Assembly (NCBI GenBank): GCA_019636795.1
Contig: JAHBWW010000002.1
Coordinates: 248,001 to 312,000 of the forward strand
Direction: 5' to 3'
Source of the DNA: Phycisphaeraceae bacterium
Lineage (GTDB): Bacteria; Planctomycetota; Phycisphaerae; Phycisphaerales; UBA1924
DNA length: 64,000 bases
Below, one piece after another: positions 54,106 to 61,439 of this stretch (its first letter is position 1; each line of letters starts with the position of its first letter). Made by a program: the position numbers and the translations under genes. The notes below the pieces were generated by a model that searched no databases, was not told the origin of the DNA, and saw nothing but the letters and a program-made list of their open reading frames with translations.

Positions 54106-54546
54106 ATGTTTGATGAGCCCAGCAGAACCACAAACAACGACATGCCAGCGGACGCGGCTGGCGAGACCAAGTATCTCTCGCTCGCCGAAGCAGCGAAATT
54201 CGCGCCGGGCAGACCTACCCCGAATTGTGTCTGGCGCTGGTGCCGAAAGGGTGTGCAGACGCGAGGCGGCGAACGGGTGAGGCTGAAGCATGCTCGCTTC
54301 GGCGGCAAGATTTTCACCACCCGCGTGTGGCTTCATTCTTTCGCCGAAGCCTTGGCAGAGCGAGATGCTGAGTATTTCTCGCTTGATGATGAGCGCGTGT
54401 TGCCACGCGATCTAGCTCACTTGCGCGAGCATGAAACACACGATGTTGCACCTCCTCGTTCATCACCAAGAAGCAAAGGGCACTTGAATCGGCTGAGCAT
54501 TGCGCACGAGCATGCCGAGGCCGAGCTGAAAGCGGCGGGAATTTGA
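54106..54546 (+). CDS. DUF1580 family protein, putative DNA-binding regulator/excisionase
   Basis: A 146-residue protein with the planctomycete DUF1580 pattern: YLSLAEAAKFAPGRPTPN, then CVWRWCRKGVQ, RVRLKHARFGGKIFTT and VWLHSFAEALAER. The SLAEAAK...WRWCRKGV segment resembles the MerR/AlpA/excisionase helix-turn-helix, so it may bind att or operator DNA; this is inference. GGAGG nine bases before the ATG at 54106 was preferred over the ATGs at 54061 and 54097. It precedes the primase gene by 64 bases. A C-terminal basic tail (PRSSPRSKGHLNR) follows the domain. Confidence 0.7.
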   Translation: MFDEPSRTTNNDMPADAAGETKYLSLAEAAKFAPGRPTPNCVWRWCRKGVQTRGGERVRLKHARFGGKIFTTRVWLHSFAEALAERDAEYFSLDDERVLPRDLAHLREHETHDVAPPRSSPRSKGHLNRLSIAHEHAEAELKAAGI

Positions 54547-54610
54547 GGCGAAAATCTTTGTATCAAGTAACTTGTTGCCGCAGATACGCTGCATATGACT
54601 GGAGGCGAGT

Positions 54611-56995
54611 GTGAGCGATCGGCCTGCCGTTGCCCTTGCCGCCATTCCCGCAGCCCTAAGCGAGCGTGCGCAGTGGGTGTGCTGGAAGTACATCAACCGG
54701 GGCGGCAAGCAGACCAAGTGCCCCTTCAGTGCGCGGGGTGGCGGGCGCGCGGATTCGACTGATCCCGCGACCTGGGCGTCGTTCGATGAGGCAGTCGCGG
54801 CATGGAAGACGGGCGGGTACGCGGGGATCGGGTACGTCTTTGCAGGAGACGACCCCTTCTGCGGCATCGATCTCGACGACTGCATCGACGAGACCGGGAC
54901 CATCGTGTCGGCCGCGCGCGAGATCATCGATTCACTGAACTCATACACCGAGGTCTCCCCCAGCGGGCGTGGCGTGAAGGTGTTTCTCGCCGGGCGCAAG
55001 CCCGACGGGGTCGGCTGCAAGTCGAAGGCGATCGCCGGGTTCAAGGAAACCGAGGTCTACGACCGGGATCGGTTCTTCACCGTCACCGGGCAGCGGGTGC
55101 TTGACACTCCCACCGAGGTCGAGGAGCGGCAGGCTGCACTCGACGCGCTTTGCATGCGGCTGTGGCCCAAGAAGCAGAAGCCGAGCGTGAATGGGACCCT
55201 CGTTGCGGCCGGATTCGGGGGCGATGACGAGGCGCTGATCAAGCGGGCCAGCGAGGCGAAGAACGGTGACCGCTTCAATACTTTGTGGGCGGGCGACACG
55301 TCGCTGCATGCTGATGATGCCAGCGGCGCGGACCAGGCGCTGTGCAACCTGCTCGCCTTCTGGACCGGCAAGGACGCCGCCCGCATTGATCGGCTGTTTC
55401 GACGCTCGGGCCTGTTCCGTGAAAAATGGGACGAGCGGCGCGGTGCGCGGACCTACGGGCAGATGACCATCGAGAGGGCCATCGCGGATTGCCGCGAGAC
55501 GTACTCGCCGCGCCGCCGCGCTGCGCCGTCGGCGTCCGCCCCTGGCGACCCCGCTCAATCAGAGCCCGACGAAGGCGGCGACCTGCTCGTGCCCCTCGGC
55601 CAGCCGGACCCCGCGACCGGCCGCCTCGTGCTTTCACCCCGGCGCACGCTTCCGACCGCCGAGGCCTATGCCCGCGAGTTCAACCAGCACGCCGATGGCC
55701 GCACCCTGCATGGGTATGGGGGGCTTCTGATGGAGTGGCGGGGGAATCGCTACTGCCAAGTCGAGGAGGAGTGGCTCAAGCAGCGGCTCCAGCCCTGGCT
55801 GCACAAGGCGCTGCGGTACGTGCTCAACAAGCAGACGGGCGAGATGGAGCTCGTGGACTTCGAGTCCAACCCGACGACCGTCAAGCAGGCCCTCGACACG
55901 ATCCGTTCGTTCGTCCATCTCCCGGCCTCGACGGTCTCTCCATCGTGGCTTGGCGGCGGGACCAACCGACCGCCCGCGCTGGAACTGCTGCCGTGCAAGT
56001 CGATGAACCTGCACATCCCGACGGGGCGCATCCTCGCGCCCACTCCCGCGCTGTTCACCATCAACGCGCTCGACTTCGATTACGAGCCCGACCCTGAGCC
56101 GCCCGATCGGTGGATCAAGTTTCTCGAGCAGTTGTTCGGCGATGATCTCGAATCTGTGCAACTGCTTCAAGAGTGGATGGGCTACTGCCTCACGGGCGAC
56201 ACCAGCCAACAGAAGATGCTGCTCCTCGTGGGGCCGAGAAGGTCGGGCAAGGGCACGATCGGACGCATCATCACCCGCCTCGTCGGCGCTGGCAACGTCG
56301 TCGGGCCCACCACCAGCAGTCTCGCTGGCAATTTTGGTCTGCAGCCTCTCATCGAGAAGTCGCTCGCCATTGTCAGCGATGCCCGCTTCGGCGGCGAGAA
56401 CGTCGGCACGGTCGTCGAACGCCTGCTGTGCATCTCCGGCGAAGACACACTCACCATCGACCGCAAGTTTCTCGGCTCCGTCAGCATGAAGCTGCCCACA
56501 AGGTTTATGTTTTTGACCAACGAACTGCCCCGGCTCAACGACGCCAGCACGGCACTCGCTGGCCGCTTCCTCGTCCTGCGGCTCACACACAGCTTCTACG
56601 GCCACGAAGACGTGACGCTCACCGACCAACTGCTTGCTGAACTGCCCGGCATCCTGCACTGGGCGATTGATGGGTGGAAGCGGCTCCATGCACGCGGTCG
56701 GTTCATCCAGCCCGCCAGCAGCGAGGATGCAATGCGCGATATCGAGGATCTGGCCTCGCCCGTCGGGGCCTTCATCCGCGACCGCTGTGTTGTCGGCGCC
56801 GGTCATCGGGCATGGGTGGATGACCTTTACAGCGCATGGAAGACCTGGTGCGAACAGGACGGGCGCACGGCCGTCAGCACCAAGCAGGCCTTCGGTCGCG
56901 ATCTCTTGGCCTCAGCCCCCGGCGTGGCCCGCCGGCGCGGCACGGGCATGGTGTCCTTCTACGAGGGAATCGGCCTGGCGGGAGGTGCGCCATGA
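54611..56995 (+). CDS. Phage/satellite replication protein: primase-polymerase plus SF3 helicase
   Basis: A 794-residue protein for initiating element replication. The N-terminal ~250 residues match the AEP-type/NrS-1-like primase-polymerase: QWVCWKY, GIGYVFAGDDPFCGIDLDDC (metal Asp pair) and SPSGRGVKVF. The middle (~260-480) contains a D5-N-like region. The C-terminal SF3 helicase has Walker A (LLVGPRRSGKGTIGR), Walker B-like LAIVSDARFGG and sensor FMFLTNELPRL. The start is GTG with GGAGGCGA upstream. It corresponds to the pri-rep position in phage satellites. Confidence 0.88.
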   Translation: MSDRPAVALAAIPAALSERAQWVCWKYINRGGKQTKCPFSARGGGRADSTDPATWASFDEAVAAWKTGGYAGIGYVFAGDDPFCGIDLDDCIDETGTIVSAAREIIDSLNSYTEVSPSGRGVKVFLAGRKPDGVGCKSKAIAGFKETEVYDRDRFFTVTGQRVLDTPTEVEERQAALDALCMRLWPKKQKPSVNGTLVAAGFGGDDEALIKRASEAKNGDRFNTLWAGDTSLHADDASGADQALCNLLAFWTGKDAARIDRLFRRSGLFREKWDERRGARTYGQMTIERAIADCRETYSPRRRAAPSASAPGDPAQSEPDEGGDLLVPLGQPDPATGRLVLSPRRTLPTAEAYAREFNQHADGRTLHGYGGLLMEWRGNRYCQVEEEWLKQRLQPWLHKALRYVLNKQTGEMELVDFESNPTTVKQALDTIRSFVHLPASTVSPSWLGGGTNRPPALELLPCKSMNLHIPTGRILAPTPALFTINALDFDYEPDPEPPDRWIKFLEQLFGDDLESVQLLQEWMGYCLTGDTSQQKMLLLVGPRRSGKGTIGRIITRLVGAGNVVGPTTSSLAGNFGLQPLIEKSLAIVSDARFGGENVGTVVERLLCISGEDTLTIDRKFLGSVSMKLPTRFMFLTNELPRLNDASTALAGRFLVLRLTHSFYGHEDVTLTDQLLAELPGILHWAIDGWKRLHARGRFIQPASSEDAMRDIEDLASPVGAFIRDRCVVGAGHRAWVDDLYSAWKTWCEQDGRTAVSTKQAFGRDLLASAPGVARRRGTGMVSFYEGIGLAGGAP

Positions 56996-57319
56996 ACCAT
57001 GCTACTGCTGCGCACTGTCGCAGACTGTCGCGACAGTCCCAATTGCACACAACCTCGTTCCGCGTGCGTGCGCGCGCCCGCGCGCGTGCGTGTATAGGTA
57101 ACAATTGCAACTGTCGTGACAGTGCGCGACAGTACGCGACAGCTGCGGCCCTCCATATCACCTCAAGCCGAGGGGCAGCCGAGGGGGAGGGGGGGTCAGA
57201 AACATTTCGGCTCGCGCGGATACCAACGCGTGGTGCCACGCATTTTTCGTTCAGGGTTTTGTATACGCCCCCCGGGGGGGGCTGGTTCGTGTGGATGGAT
57301 TCGCACAAGGAGACGTTCA
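56996..57319. other. Candidate replication origin: palindromes, 8-bp repeats, Pu/Py tract, G-runs
   Basis: Non-coding stretch behind the primase gene. ACTGTCGCGACAGT (57024-57037) and ACTGTCGTGACAGT (57110-57123) are near-identical palindromes, with half-sites at 57014-57021, 57126-57133 and 57136-57143. CAATTGCA occurs at 57040-57047 and 57102-57109. Between them lies an alternating purine/pyrimidine tract (57061-57096, CG/TG steps). Downstream are G-runs (57172-57195) and a C6G8 block (57268-57281). Iterons next to a primase/helicase gene suggest an origin. Confidence 0.55.
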
Positions 57320-58648
57320 ATGACGACGATTCGTGATCGGGTTCGGGAGTTGCGGCGGGTGCGGGCTGGCGATCTGCGGCCTAGCCCGCGCAACTGGCGC
57401 ACGCACCCCAAGGCGCAGCAGGACGTGCTGCGCGGTGTGCTGGCCGAGATCGGCTACGCTGACGCGCTGCTGTGCCGCGAGTGTGAAGACGGGACGCTCG
57501 AGATCGTCGACGGACATCTGCGTGCCGAGACGACGCCGGAAGATGTGGTGCCGGTGCTTGTGCTTGATGTCGACGCGATCGAGGCGGAGAAGCTGCTCGT
57601 GACGCTTGATCCGCTGGCAGCGATGGCTTCGGCTGACGCGATGCGTCTCGGCGAGATTCTTGCAGAGCTCAGGTTCGACTCCGACGACGTCAGCACGATG
57701 GTGGGCGATCTTGCTCGTCAGCATGGACTGATGCTCGGCGGCGACGTGATCGAGCCGCCGATCCCGCTGCCGCCCGATGATCCGATCACGCGGCCCGGCG
57801 ACCTGTGGCTGCTCGGCAGACACAGGCTGCTCTGCGGCGACAGCGGCGATGTTGCACCTCTCGATCGCCTGCTCGACGGCGCGGTGATCGATCTGGTCCA
57901 CATGGATCCGCCGTACAACGTCAAGGTCGAGCCGCGCTCAAACAACGCGATCGCCGCGGGCAACAGCTCGTTCAGCAAGCAGCAGACGCATCACCAGAGC
58001 ATGGATCTGGCGCGTCATCCCGAGAAGGCCCAGCCGACGACGACGAAGATGCGCGCCAAGGACCGGCCTCTGGCCAACGACTTCGTCACCGACGACGCCT
58101 TCGACGCGCTGCTGCTGGCGTGGTTTGCCAACGCGGCGCGGGTGCTCAAGCCCGGCGGGTCGTTCTACGTCTGGGGCGGCTATGCCAATCTCGGCAACTA
58201 TCCCGGCCCGCTTGAAGCCTGCGGGCTCTACTTCAGCCAGGCCATCGTCTGGGACAAGCTGCACCCGGTGCTGACGCGCAAGGACTTCATGGGCGCGTTC
58301 GAGATCTGCTTCTATGGCTGGAAGCAAGGCGCGGGCCACCACTTCTACGGCCCCAACAACGCTGTCGATCTCTGGCACGTCAAGAAGGTCAACCCGCAGA
58401 GCATGGTGCACCTGACCGAGAAGCCGGTCGAGCTCGCGGCCCGCGCGATCCAGTATTCATCGCAGCCGGGCGAACACGTACTCGATCTCTTCGGCGGCTC
58501 GGGCTCGACGCTGATGGCCTGCGAGCAGCAGGATCGACGCGCCTTCCTGATGGAGCTCGACACGCAGTACTGCGATGTCATCGTGCAGCGCTGGGAGCAG
58601 TTCACCGGACGCAAGGCCGAGCGCGTGCCGGTCGGCGGCGACGCGTGA
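57320..58648 (+). CDS. ParB-like domain fused to DNA adenine/cytosine-N4 methyltransferase
   Basis: A 442-residue protein. Residues ~10-120 form a ParB/Spo0J N-terminal-like domain (LRPSPRNWRTHPKAQQDVL, then EIVDGHLRAE). The methyltransferase has VHMDPPYNVK (DPPY, catalytic) followed by HVLDLFGGSGSTLMACE (SAM motif I), an order typical of the beta class. The target base is adenine or N4-cytosine, site unknown. Such fusions occur in phages. AAGGAGA precedes the ATG at 57320. No cognate restriction enzyme is adjacent, so it is an orphan modification enzyme. Confidence 0.88.
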   Translation: MTTIRDRVRELRRVRAGDLRPSPRNWRTHPKAQQDVLRGVLAEIGYADALLCRECEDGTLEIVDGHLRAETTPEDVVPVLVLDVDAIEAEKLLVTLDPLAAMASADAMRLGEILAELRFDSDDVSTMVGDLARQHGLMLGGDVIEPPIPLPPDDPITRPGDLWLLGRHRLLCGDSGDVAPLDRLLDGAVIDLVHMDPPYNVKVEPRSNNAIAAGNSSFSKQQTHHQSMDLARHPEKAQPTTTKMRAKDRPLANDFVTDDAFDALLLAWFANAARVLKPGGSFYVWGGYANLGNYPGPLEACGLYFSQAIVWDKLHPVLTRKDFMGAFEICFYGWKQGAGHHFYGPNNAVDLWHVKKVNPQSMVHLTEKPVELAARAIQYSSQPGEHVLDLFGGSGSTLMACEQQDRRAFLMELDTQYCDVIVQRWEQFTGRKAERVPVGGDA

Positions 58649-58662
58649 TGGAGGAGTGAGCG

Positions 58663-59205
58663 ATGGGAGCACGCGGGCCGCGGCCCACACCGACGCCGAT
58701 TCTCAAGCTGCGCGGCAGCAGGCTCGCCGATCTCAACCGCAACGAGCCGCAGCCCAGAGAGGGCCTCCCCGATGCGCCGGCCTGGCTCGAGGATGAAGCG
58801 CTCGACGTGTGGCACCAGCTCGTGCCGCAGCTCGACGAGATGGGCGTGCTCACCGCGATCGATGGCATGGCGCTGGCGCGCTACTGCACGCTGTGGGTGC
58901 AGTGGGTGCGTGCTGCGATGTTTGTGAATCGACATGGCACGACGTACCCGCTCAAAGATGGCAACGGCAACATCAAGTGCTTTGCGCAGTTTCCGGAGGT
59001 GGCCATCGTCAACAAGCTGTCGCTGGCGCTGTCAAGGCTCGAAGCGGAGTTTGGCTTGACGCCCAGTGCCCGCACGCGCATCAACGTGCCGATCAGACCG
59101 CTGCCGATCGACGCGGCGATGGATGCGTTCTTCAACGGCTCGAACGACTGGATTGAGACGAAGAGAAGGCTGGAGGATCAGGCAGGCGAGACCGATGCAA
59201 AGTGA
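58663..59205 (+). CDS. P27-family phage terminase small subunit
   Basis: A 180-residue DNA-packaging protein that recognises the pac/cos site. GARGPRPTPTPILKLRGS followed by NEPQPREGLPDAPAWL is the N-terminal signature of P27-like small terminases, and LARYCTLWVQWVRA and RLEAEFGLTPSARTRI match the later helical part. The start is 14 bases after the methyltransferase stop. It is not followed by a large subunit; a repeat tract and convergent genes come next. In satellites a lone small terminase redirects helper-phage packaging. Confidence 0.88.
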   Translation: MGARGPRPTPTPILKLRGSRLADLNRNEPQPREGLPDAPAWLEDEALDVWHQLVPQLDEMGVLTAIDGMALARYCTLWVQWVRAAMFVNRHGTTYPLKDGNGNIKCFAQFPEVAIVNKLSLALSRLEAEFGLTPSARTRINVPIRPLPIDAAMDAFFNGSNDWIETKRRLEDQAGETDAK

Positions 59206-59250
59206 CGTGACGTGACGTGAAAGAAAGTGAAGTGAGATAAAGTGAAGTGA
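59202..59250 (+). repeat. Short tandem repeats after small-terminase gene
   Basis: GTGAC is repeated three and a half times from 59202, followed by AGTGAAGTGA at 59226-59235 and again at 59241-59250. The first unit overlaps the terS stop codon. Confidence 0.8.
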
Positions 59251-59261
59251 AAAGCGTTGAG

Positions 59262-59294
59262 CAGCACACCACGGCGCGGTGCCGGGGTGTGCTG
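59262..59294. terminator. Inverted repeat between convergent terS and H1-like genes
   Basis: CAGCACACC (59262-59270) pairs exactly with GGTGTGCTG (59286-59294). It sits between two convergent genes, and on the minus strand TTTT follows about ten bases later. A bidirectional terminator is plausible. Confidence 0.5.
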
Positions 59295-59317
59295 GGGGCG
59301 GCGTGGTCAGGGCTGCT

Positions 59318-59941
59318 TCAGGTGCGTGCAACAAACAGCCCGCGATCCGTCTTCGTGAAGCGCGATGCAGCGCCTTTGCTCGCGATCTCGCGGATGATCG
59401 CGGCGTAGAGCGAAGCGTGCGGCGTCTTGCCCGCGCCCGGTGTCCAGAGCTTCTTCTCGATGGCAGCGTCGACGATCGCCTTGGCCTGCATGGGCGTGCT
59501 GGCGTCGGCCAGGACCTCGGCTGCGGCGTCGAGAAGACTCATCCGCTTCACGCTCGGTTCGGCGGACGCCTTCGAGTTGGGCCGGGCAGTGTGGTCGGAG
59601 GTTTTCTTCGCATCCTTGGCCCCGTCGTTGGCCCGTGTCGCGTTCCTGGCCTTCGTCGCGTCCTTGCCCAATCGGACCTCGCCGTTGGCCACACGGGCCG
59701 CATGTTCCGCGTTGTTGGCGGGCGGAGCAACGCCAGCCTCTTCCGCCTCGATGCGGGCGATGTTGGCCTCCGCGATCGCGATCGCCTCCTTGCGGGTGCG
59801 CTCACCCGCAGCCGTGCGCGCGTGCGCGCGGTCGCCAGCCTTCGCAGCAGCCTTCTTGGTGGTCTTGGTGGTTGGCTTTGCTGTAGTCTTCGTCATGGTC
59901 TTCGTCTTGGCCTTCGTCGTGGCCTTCTTGATGGTCGGCAT
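59318..59941 (-). CDS. Histone-H1-like tail with C-terminal HARE-HTH domain
   Basis: A 207-residue DNA-associated protein. The first ~45 residues are almost only Lys, Thr and Ala ([16 protein letters not shown]), like bacterial histone-H1-type tails. A charged helical middle ([17 protein letters not shown]) follows. Residues ~130-207 ([53 protein letters not shown]) match the HARE-HTH winged helix, proposed to connect DNA binding with modified bases. Opposite in direction to terS. The start MPTIKK at 59941 was taken. Role inferred as DNA packaging or regulation. Confidence 0.75.
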   Translation of the reverse strand: MPTIKKATTKAKTKTMTKTTAKPTTKTTKKAAAKAGDRAHARTAAGERTRKEAIAIAEANIARIEAEEAGVAPPANNAEHAARVANGEVRLGKDATKARNATRANDGAKDAKKTSDHTARPNSKASAEPSVKRMSLLDAAAEVLADASTPMQAKAIVDAAIEKKLWTPGAGKTPHASLYAAIIREIASKGAASRFTKTDRGLFVART

Positions 59942-60031
59942 GATCAACTCCTTCTGTGGGATTCGCAATCCCGCTGCACACCGCAGCGGGCAATCGCAGC
60001 TGGCGCGGTTCCCCGCGACGCCGCGGGGCGC

Positions 60032-60442
60032 TCACGCGTTGAAATCGGGCACCATCGCATCGGCCAGAAGTCCGACGCGATGCATCAGTTCGAGCAAGCT
60101 CGTGGCGCGTCGGTGGGCAGCGTTGCGCTGCTCAACCGCCTTGGCCAGGTCGTGCGTGGCGCTCGCGATCCAGTCCATGCTCACGCAATCGCTGTCGCGC
60201 CGCGGATTGAGCGTCGCGCATTCGCGCGCGATGCGCTCGCGGCAGCGCTCGATCTCGCGGTTGGCATGCTCGAAGGCCTTGAGGTCTTCCCAGGCGCTGT
60301 AGACCACATGGGTCTTCAACTTGTCCTCAGCCCCGTCGGAAGTGCGCAACGCATTCCGCTCGTCCTTGCTGATCAGGTTGAAGAGTTCGGCGGAGCTGAT
60401 GGTCCTGGTCGTCGCTGCAGTCTCGGTCGTTGCGTTCGTCAT
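60032..60442 (-). CDS. Element accessory protein, unknown
   Basis: A 136-residue soluble, largely helical protein (SSAELFNLISKDERNALRTS, then REIERCRERIARECATLNPR and AAHRRATSLLELMHRVGLL). No family was recognised. AAAGGACACG precedes the ATG. It lies with two similar-sized unknown genes on the minus strand, transcribed toward the H1-like gene. Two GC hairpins (CCCGCTGC/GCAGCGGG and a CCCCGCG stem) fall between its stop and the H1-like start. Confidence 0.65.
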   Translation of the reverse strand: MTNATTETAATTRTISSAELFNLISKDERNALRTSDGAEDKLKTHVVYSAWEDLKAFEHANREIERCRERIARECATLNPRRDSDCVSMDWIASATHDLAKAVEQRNAAHRRATSLLELMHRVGLLADAMVPDFNA

Positions 60443-60463
60443 GGTCGTGTCCTTTCTGGTTCC

Positions 60464-60495
60464 AAAAACAGCGAAGCCCGCAACACGCGGGCTTC
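60464..60495 (-). terminator. Rho-independent terminator after the 115-residue gene
   Basis: On the minus strand GAAGCCCGC, a 5-base loop and GCGGGCTTC (60473-60495), followed by GCTGTTTTTGG. The stem overlaps the stop codon of the gene ending at 60494. This predicts separate transcription of the 60032 gene or attenuation into it. Confidence 0.75.
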
Positions 60496-60841
60496 AGGTC
60501 GTCGTCTTGTTGCTGGGGCTGGCCCCACTCGTCGTGTCTTTCGGCTGACCAACCGCCCGCAGGTAGTCGAGCAGGTCGTCGATCGGCCAGGTGTCGCTGT
60601 CGATCGCGTCGTGTTCATCGCTGCATCCGGTTTCATGATCGATCTCGAAGAGCCGGAAGCCGTATGGCGCGCCGGACTTCGTCCCCCACGATCCGTCATC
60701 GCGCCGGCCGCGCCCCGCGTGGACCATCGCAATGTTCCAGGACCGTCCATCGGGCGTGCGGACCTCGATCGCCGGGATGGTGAATCCAGCGTGTGCAAGA
60801 GTCTCTGCGATGCGGATTGCGCTGGCGGTGATCTCGTTCAT
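60494..60841 (-). CDS. Element accessory protein, unknown
   Basis: A 115-residue protein with a mixed alpha/beta look: an N-terminal helix (ITASAIRIAETLAHAGFT), then VRTPDGRSWNIAMVHAGRG, YGFRLFEIDHETG, and an acidic segment (DEHDAIDSDTWPIDDLLDYL). It does not match a family I recognise. Acidic composition and small size are reminiscent of phage inhibitors, but that is speculation. A strong terminator overlaps its stop. Confidence 0.6.
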   Translation of the reverse strand: MNEITASAIRIAETLAHAGFTIPAIEVRTPDGRSWNIAMVHAGRGRRDDGSWGTKSGAPYGFRLFEIDHETGCSDEHDAIDSDTWPIDDLLDYLRAVGQPKDTTSGASPSNKTTT

Positions 60842-60868
60842 GGTCGCTTCTCCGTGCGTGGTTGGTGG

Positions 60869-61162
60869 TTAGCGCTGCTCGTCGCACGCGTTGGCGTCGT
60901 CGAGAAACTCGTTGATCGCGTCGTGGTCCATGCCGCTCAAGGCCGAGACCAGCTCGATGAGCCCCTCGCGAATGCGGCCAAGATCGCCCGCATAGCCCCA
61001 GTGCTTCTCAGCAAGCGCAGCCCGCTTGGCGTGGGCTTCAAGCTCCATCTGCAGCACGTCGATCAGGCGCGCGATGTCGCTGCTGCGCTTGGCGTAGGCC
61101 TGGCTGGCGGTCTGGTGCATGGTGGTCTGGGTGTTCGTCTTGTCGTTCGTCTTGGTCGTCAT
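60869..61162 (-). CDS. Element accessory protein, unknown
   Basis: A 97-residue helical protein with a Thr/Lys/Asn-rich start (MTTKTNDKTNTQTTMHQ) and predicted coiled-coil helices (SDIARLIDVLQMELEAHAKR, GLIELVSALSGMDHDAINEF). AAAGGGACC lies before the ATG. It is the outermost gene of the minus-strand accessory cluster, 27 bases before the 60494-60841 gene. Function is unknown. Confidence 0.6.
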   Translation of the reverse strand: MTTKTNDKTNTQTTMHQTASQAYAKRSSDIARLIDVLQMELEAHAKRAALAEKHWGYAGDLGRIREGLIELVSALSGMDHDAINEFLDDANACDEQR

Positions 61163-61439
61163 GGCCGGTCCCTTTCGTGTCTATGGCGGGGTCGTTCATT
61201 CGCCCCGCGTCATGCACATGAAGCCATGGAATCGGCCAGAGTGCAAGGCGATTCTGGCATGAATTCCAGATGTTTTCGAGATTGTGCACAACTCGCGATG
61301 CATGTGGGCAACTCAGGCGAGTGGTGTCCGAACAAGGGGCCGAGATCGCGGACCAAGCAGCGTGGGATGATGCGTGATCGCTGCGCCGCGATGCGATGGC
61401 CGACTGCGGGATCACACAGCTCAGACAAGCTGCGGCCGG
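61163..61439. other. Non-coding boundary region between element and secretion operon
   Basis: No coding-like frame was seen. It should hold the promoter of the minus-strand accessory genes and, if the element ends here, the right attachment site. A copy of the tRNA-Gly 3' end (T-arm to acceptor) was looked for by eye and not found. Confidence 0.5.

Larger units (their letters stand above)
48230..61300 (+). mobile_element. Integrated element at tRNA-Gly, phage-satellite-like (right end approximate)
   Basis: The segment begins at the 3' end of tRNA-Gly with a tyrosine integrase. It then carries an ATPase/subtilase pair, DUF1580 regulators, a primase-helicase, a palindrome-rich gap, a ParB-methyltransferase, a small terminase and four accessory genes. 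No large terminase, portal, capsid or tail gene is present. That order is typical of phage-inducible chromosomal islands. The right end is placed between the last accessory gene (61162) and the chromosomal secretion operon (61440). No copy of the tRNA 3' end was found there, so the boundary is inferred. Confidence 0.7.

Noticed and set aside
56992-57336. Possible 114-codon gene starting in the primase stop (ATGA) with a good ribosome-binding site
   Set aside because: The product runs through the palindromes and gives an RARARARA low-complexity stretch. It overlaps the methyltransferase start, and the region is better explained as origin-like DNA. Translation cannot be fully excluded.
61163-61439. 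Right attachment site (copy of the tRNA-Gly 3' end)
   Set aside because: No stretch matching the T-arm/acceptor sequence was found by eye on either strand. The boundary remains inferred from gene content.
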